Positions 34,891 through 35,274 of a stretch of DNA of 35,274 nt are shown here, piece by piece (the stretch's first letter is position 1; each line of letters opens with the position of its first letter). The notes under the pieces were generated by a model. The model ran no database searches. It was not told the origin of the DNA and saw only the letters and a program-made list of their open reading frames with translations. This DNA is from Bacteroidales bacterium (GTDB taxonomy: Bacteria > Bacteroidota > Bacteroidia > Bacteroidales > UBA1715). The stretch is taken from assembly GCA_012519815.1 (NCBI GenBank), contig JAAYPM010000129.1:1-35274 (forward strand), given 5' to 3'. The translations under genes were made by a program, and so were the position numbers.

Positions 34891-35274
34891 ATGACAAAAT
34901 CATATACAGCAAAAGAATTAAAAAGTAGTGTTGGGGTAAAATGGTGCGCAGGTTGTGGCGACCATGCTATTCTTAATGCACTACAAAAAGCTATTCCAGA
35001 AACGGGAGTGGTTCACGAAAATATTGCAATTGTATCGGGAATCGGGTGTTCATCTCGATTACCATATTACATGGAAACCTATGGTATGCACACTATTCAC
35101 GGACGTGCGTCTGCAATTGCATCGGGACTTAAATCTGCAAACCAAAATTTACAAGTGTGGCAAATCACAGGTGATGGCGACTGCTTGGCTATTGGAGGAA
35201 ATCATTTTATTCATGCAATACGCCGAAATATCGACATTAATATTATTCTTTTTAACAATGAAATATACGGTTTA
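34891..35274 (+). CDS. korB: 2-oxoglutarate:ferredoxin oxidoreductase beta subunit (3'-truncated by window edge)
   Basis: The first 128 residues are present and the frame is open at the right edge. It starts [20 protein letters not shown], then the CAGCGDH cluster of the beta subunit, [25 protein letters not shown] and the thiamine-diphosphate motif [16 protein letters not shown], ending in NNEIYGL. These residues bind thiamine diphosphate and the nearby Fe-S cluster. It is coupled to korA by an 11-bp gap. Full length in the family is about 340 residues, so roughly two thirds lies outside the window. Confidence 0.96.
   Translation, partial: MTKSYTAKELKSSVGVKWCAGCGDHAILNALQKAIPETGVVHENIAIVSGIGCSSRLPYYMETYGMHTIHGRASAIASGLKSANQNLQVWQITGDGDCLAIGGNHFIHAIRRNIDINIILFNNEIYGL

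Overview
The window is a 35 kb piece of an AT-rich chromosome, almost certainly from an anaerobic member of the Bacteroidota. Evidence for this: several start codons lie downstream of TAnnTTTG elements (the Bacteroidota -7 box) and few have Shine-Dalgarno sequences; a FISUMP protein, a tandem DUF1573 protein and a GH3/beta-lactamase-like fusion are present; and central metabolism includes GTP-type PEP carboxykinase and a fused 2-oxoglutarate:ferredoxin oxidoreductase (KorA, KorB). No tRNA, rRNA, CRISPR array, insertion sequence or integrase was seen.

Layout. 1-1 kb: tail of a hemolysin-type acyltransferase and a YgjP-like metallopeptidase, closed by a strong bidirectional terminator. 1-8.2 kb (minus strand): pckG, secA, a 4HBT thioesterase and a DUF1573 protein. 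The secA frame is cut by one in-frame TAG at 4846-4848, where a CAG (Gln) codon is expected. 8.3-12.3 kb (minus strand): an accessory, apparently decaying segment with a FISUMP protein, a BRO-N antirepressor-like gene split by a one-base frameshift, a small lipoprotein, remnants of a DUF1016/YhcG nuclease, and a secreted protein also split by a one-base frameshift. Two copies of an 83-84 bp promoter-bearing repeat sit upstream of two of these genes. 12.5-15.7 kb: a compact plus-strand group of a membrane protein, a beta-barrel-like protein, a lipoprotein and dprA.

15.7-23.6 kb: a mannan/mannoside utilisation locus. A divergent AraC regulator faces a GH5 glycosidase lipoprotein, a GPH-type sugar:cation symporter, two different GH130 phosphorylases and a cellobiose 2-epimerase-like protein. 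The inferred flow is beta-mannan, then mannooligosaccharides (GH5), import (GPH), epimerisation of the reducing-end mannose to glucose (epimerase), and phosphorolysis to mannose-1-phosphate plus glucose (GH130_1), with the second GH130 trimming longer chains. The symporter carries an extra block of about 290 residues in the periplasmic loop after TM5. It is built of cadherin/Ig-like units and begins with the second half of a unit and ends with the first half of one. This is the most novel-looking feature of the window.

23.7-35.3 kb: ornithine carbamoyltransferase, glutamate formimidoyltransferase and a CPBP protease in one run; an S10 carboxypeptidase; an overlapping trio of YigZ-family protein, M42-type peptidase and a GH3/serine-hydrolase fusion; then korA and the start of korB, which runs off the window. 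The interrupted frames in secA and the accessory segment could be true mutations or assembly/sequencing errors. The sequence alone cannot decide, and the secA case matters most because the gene is essential.
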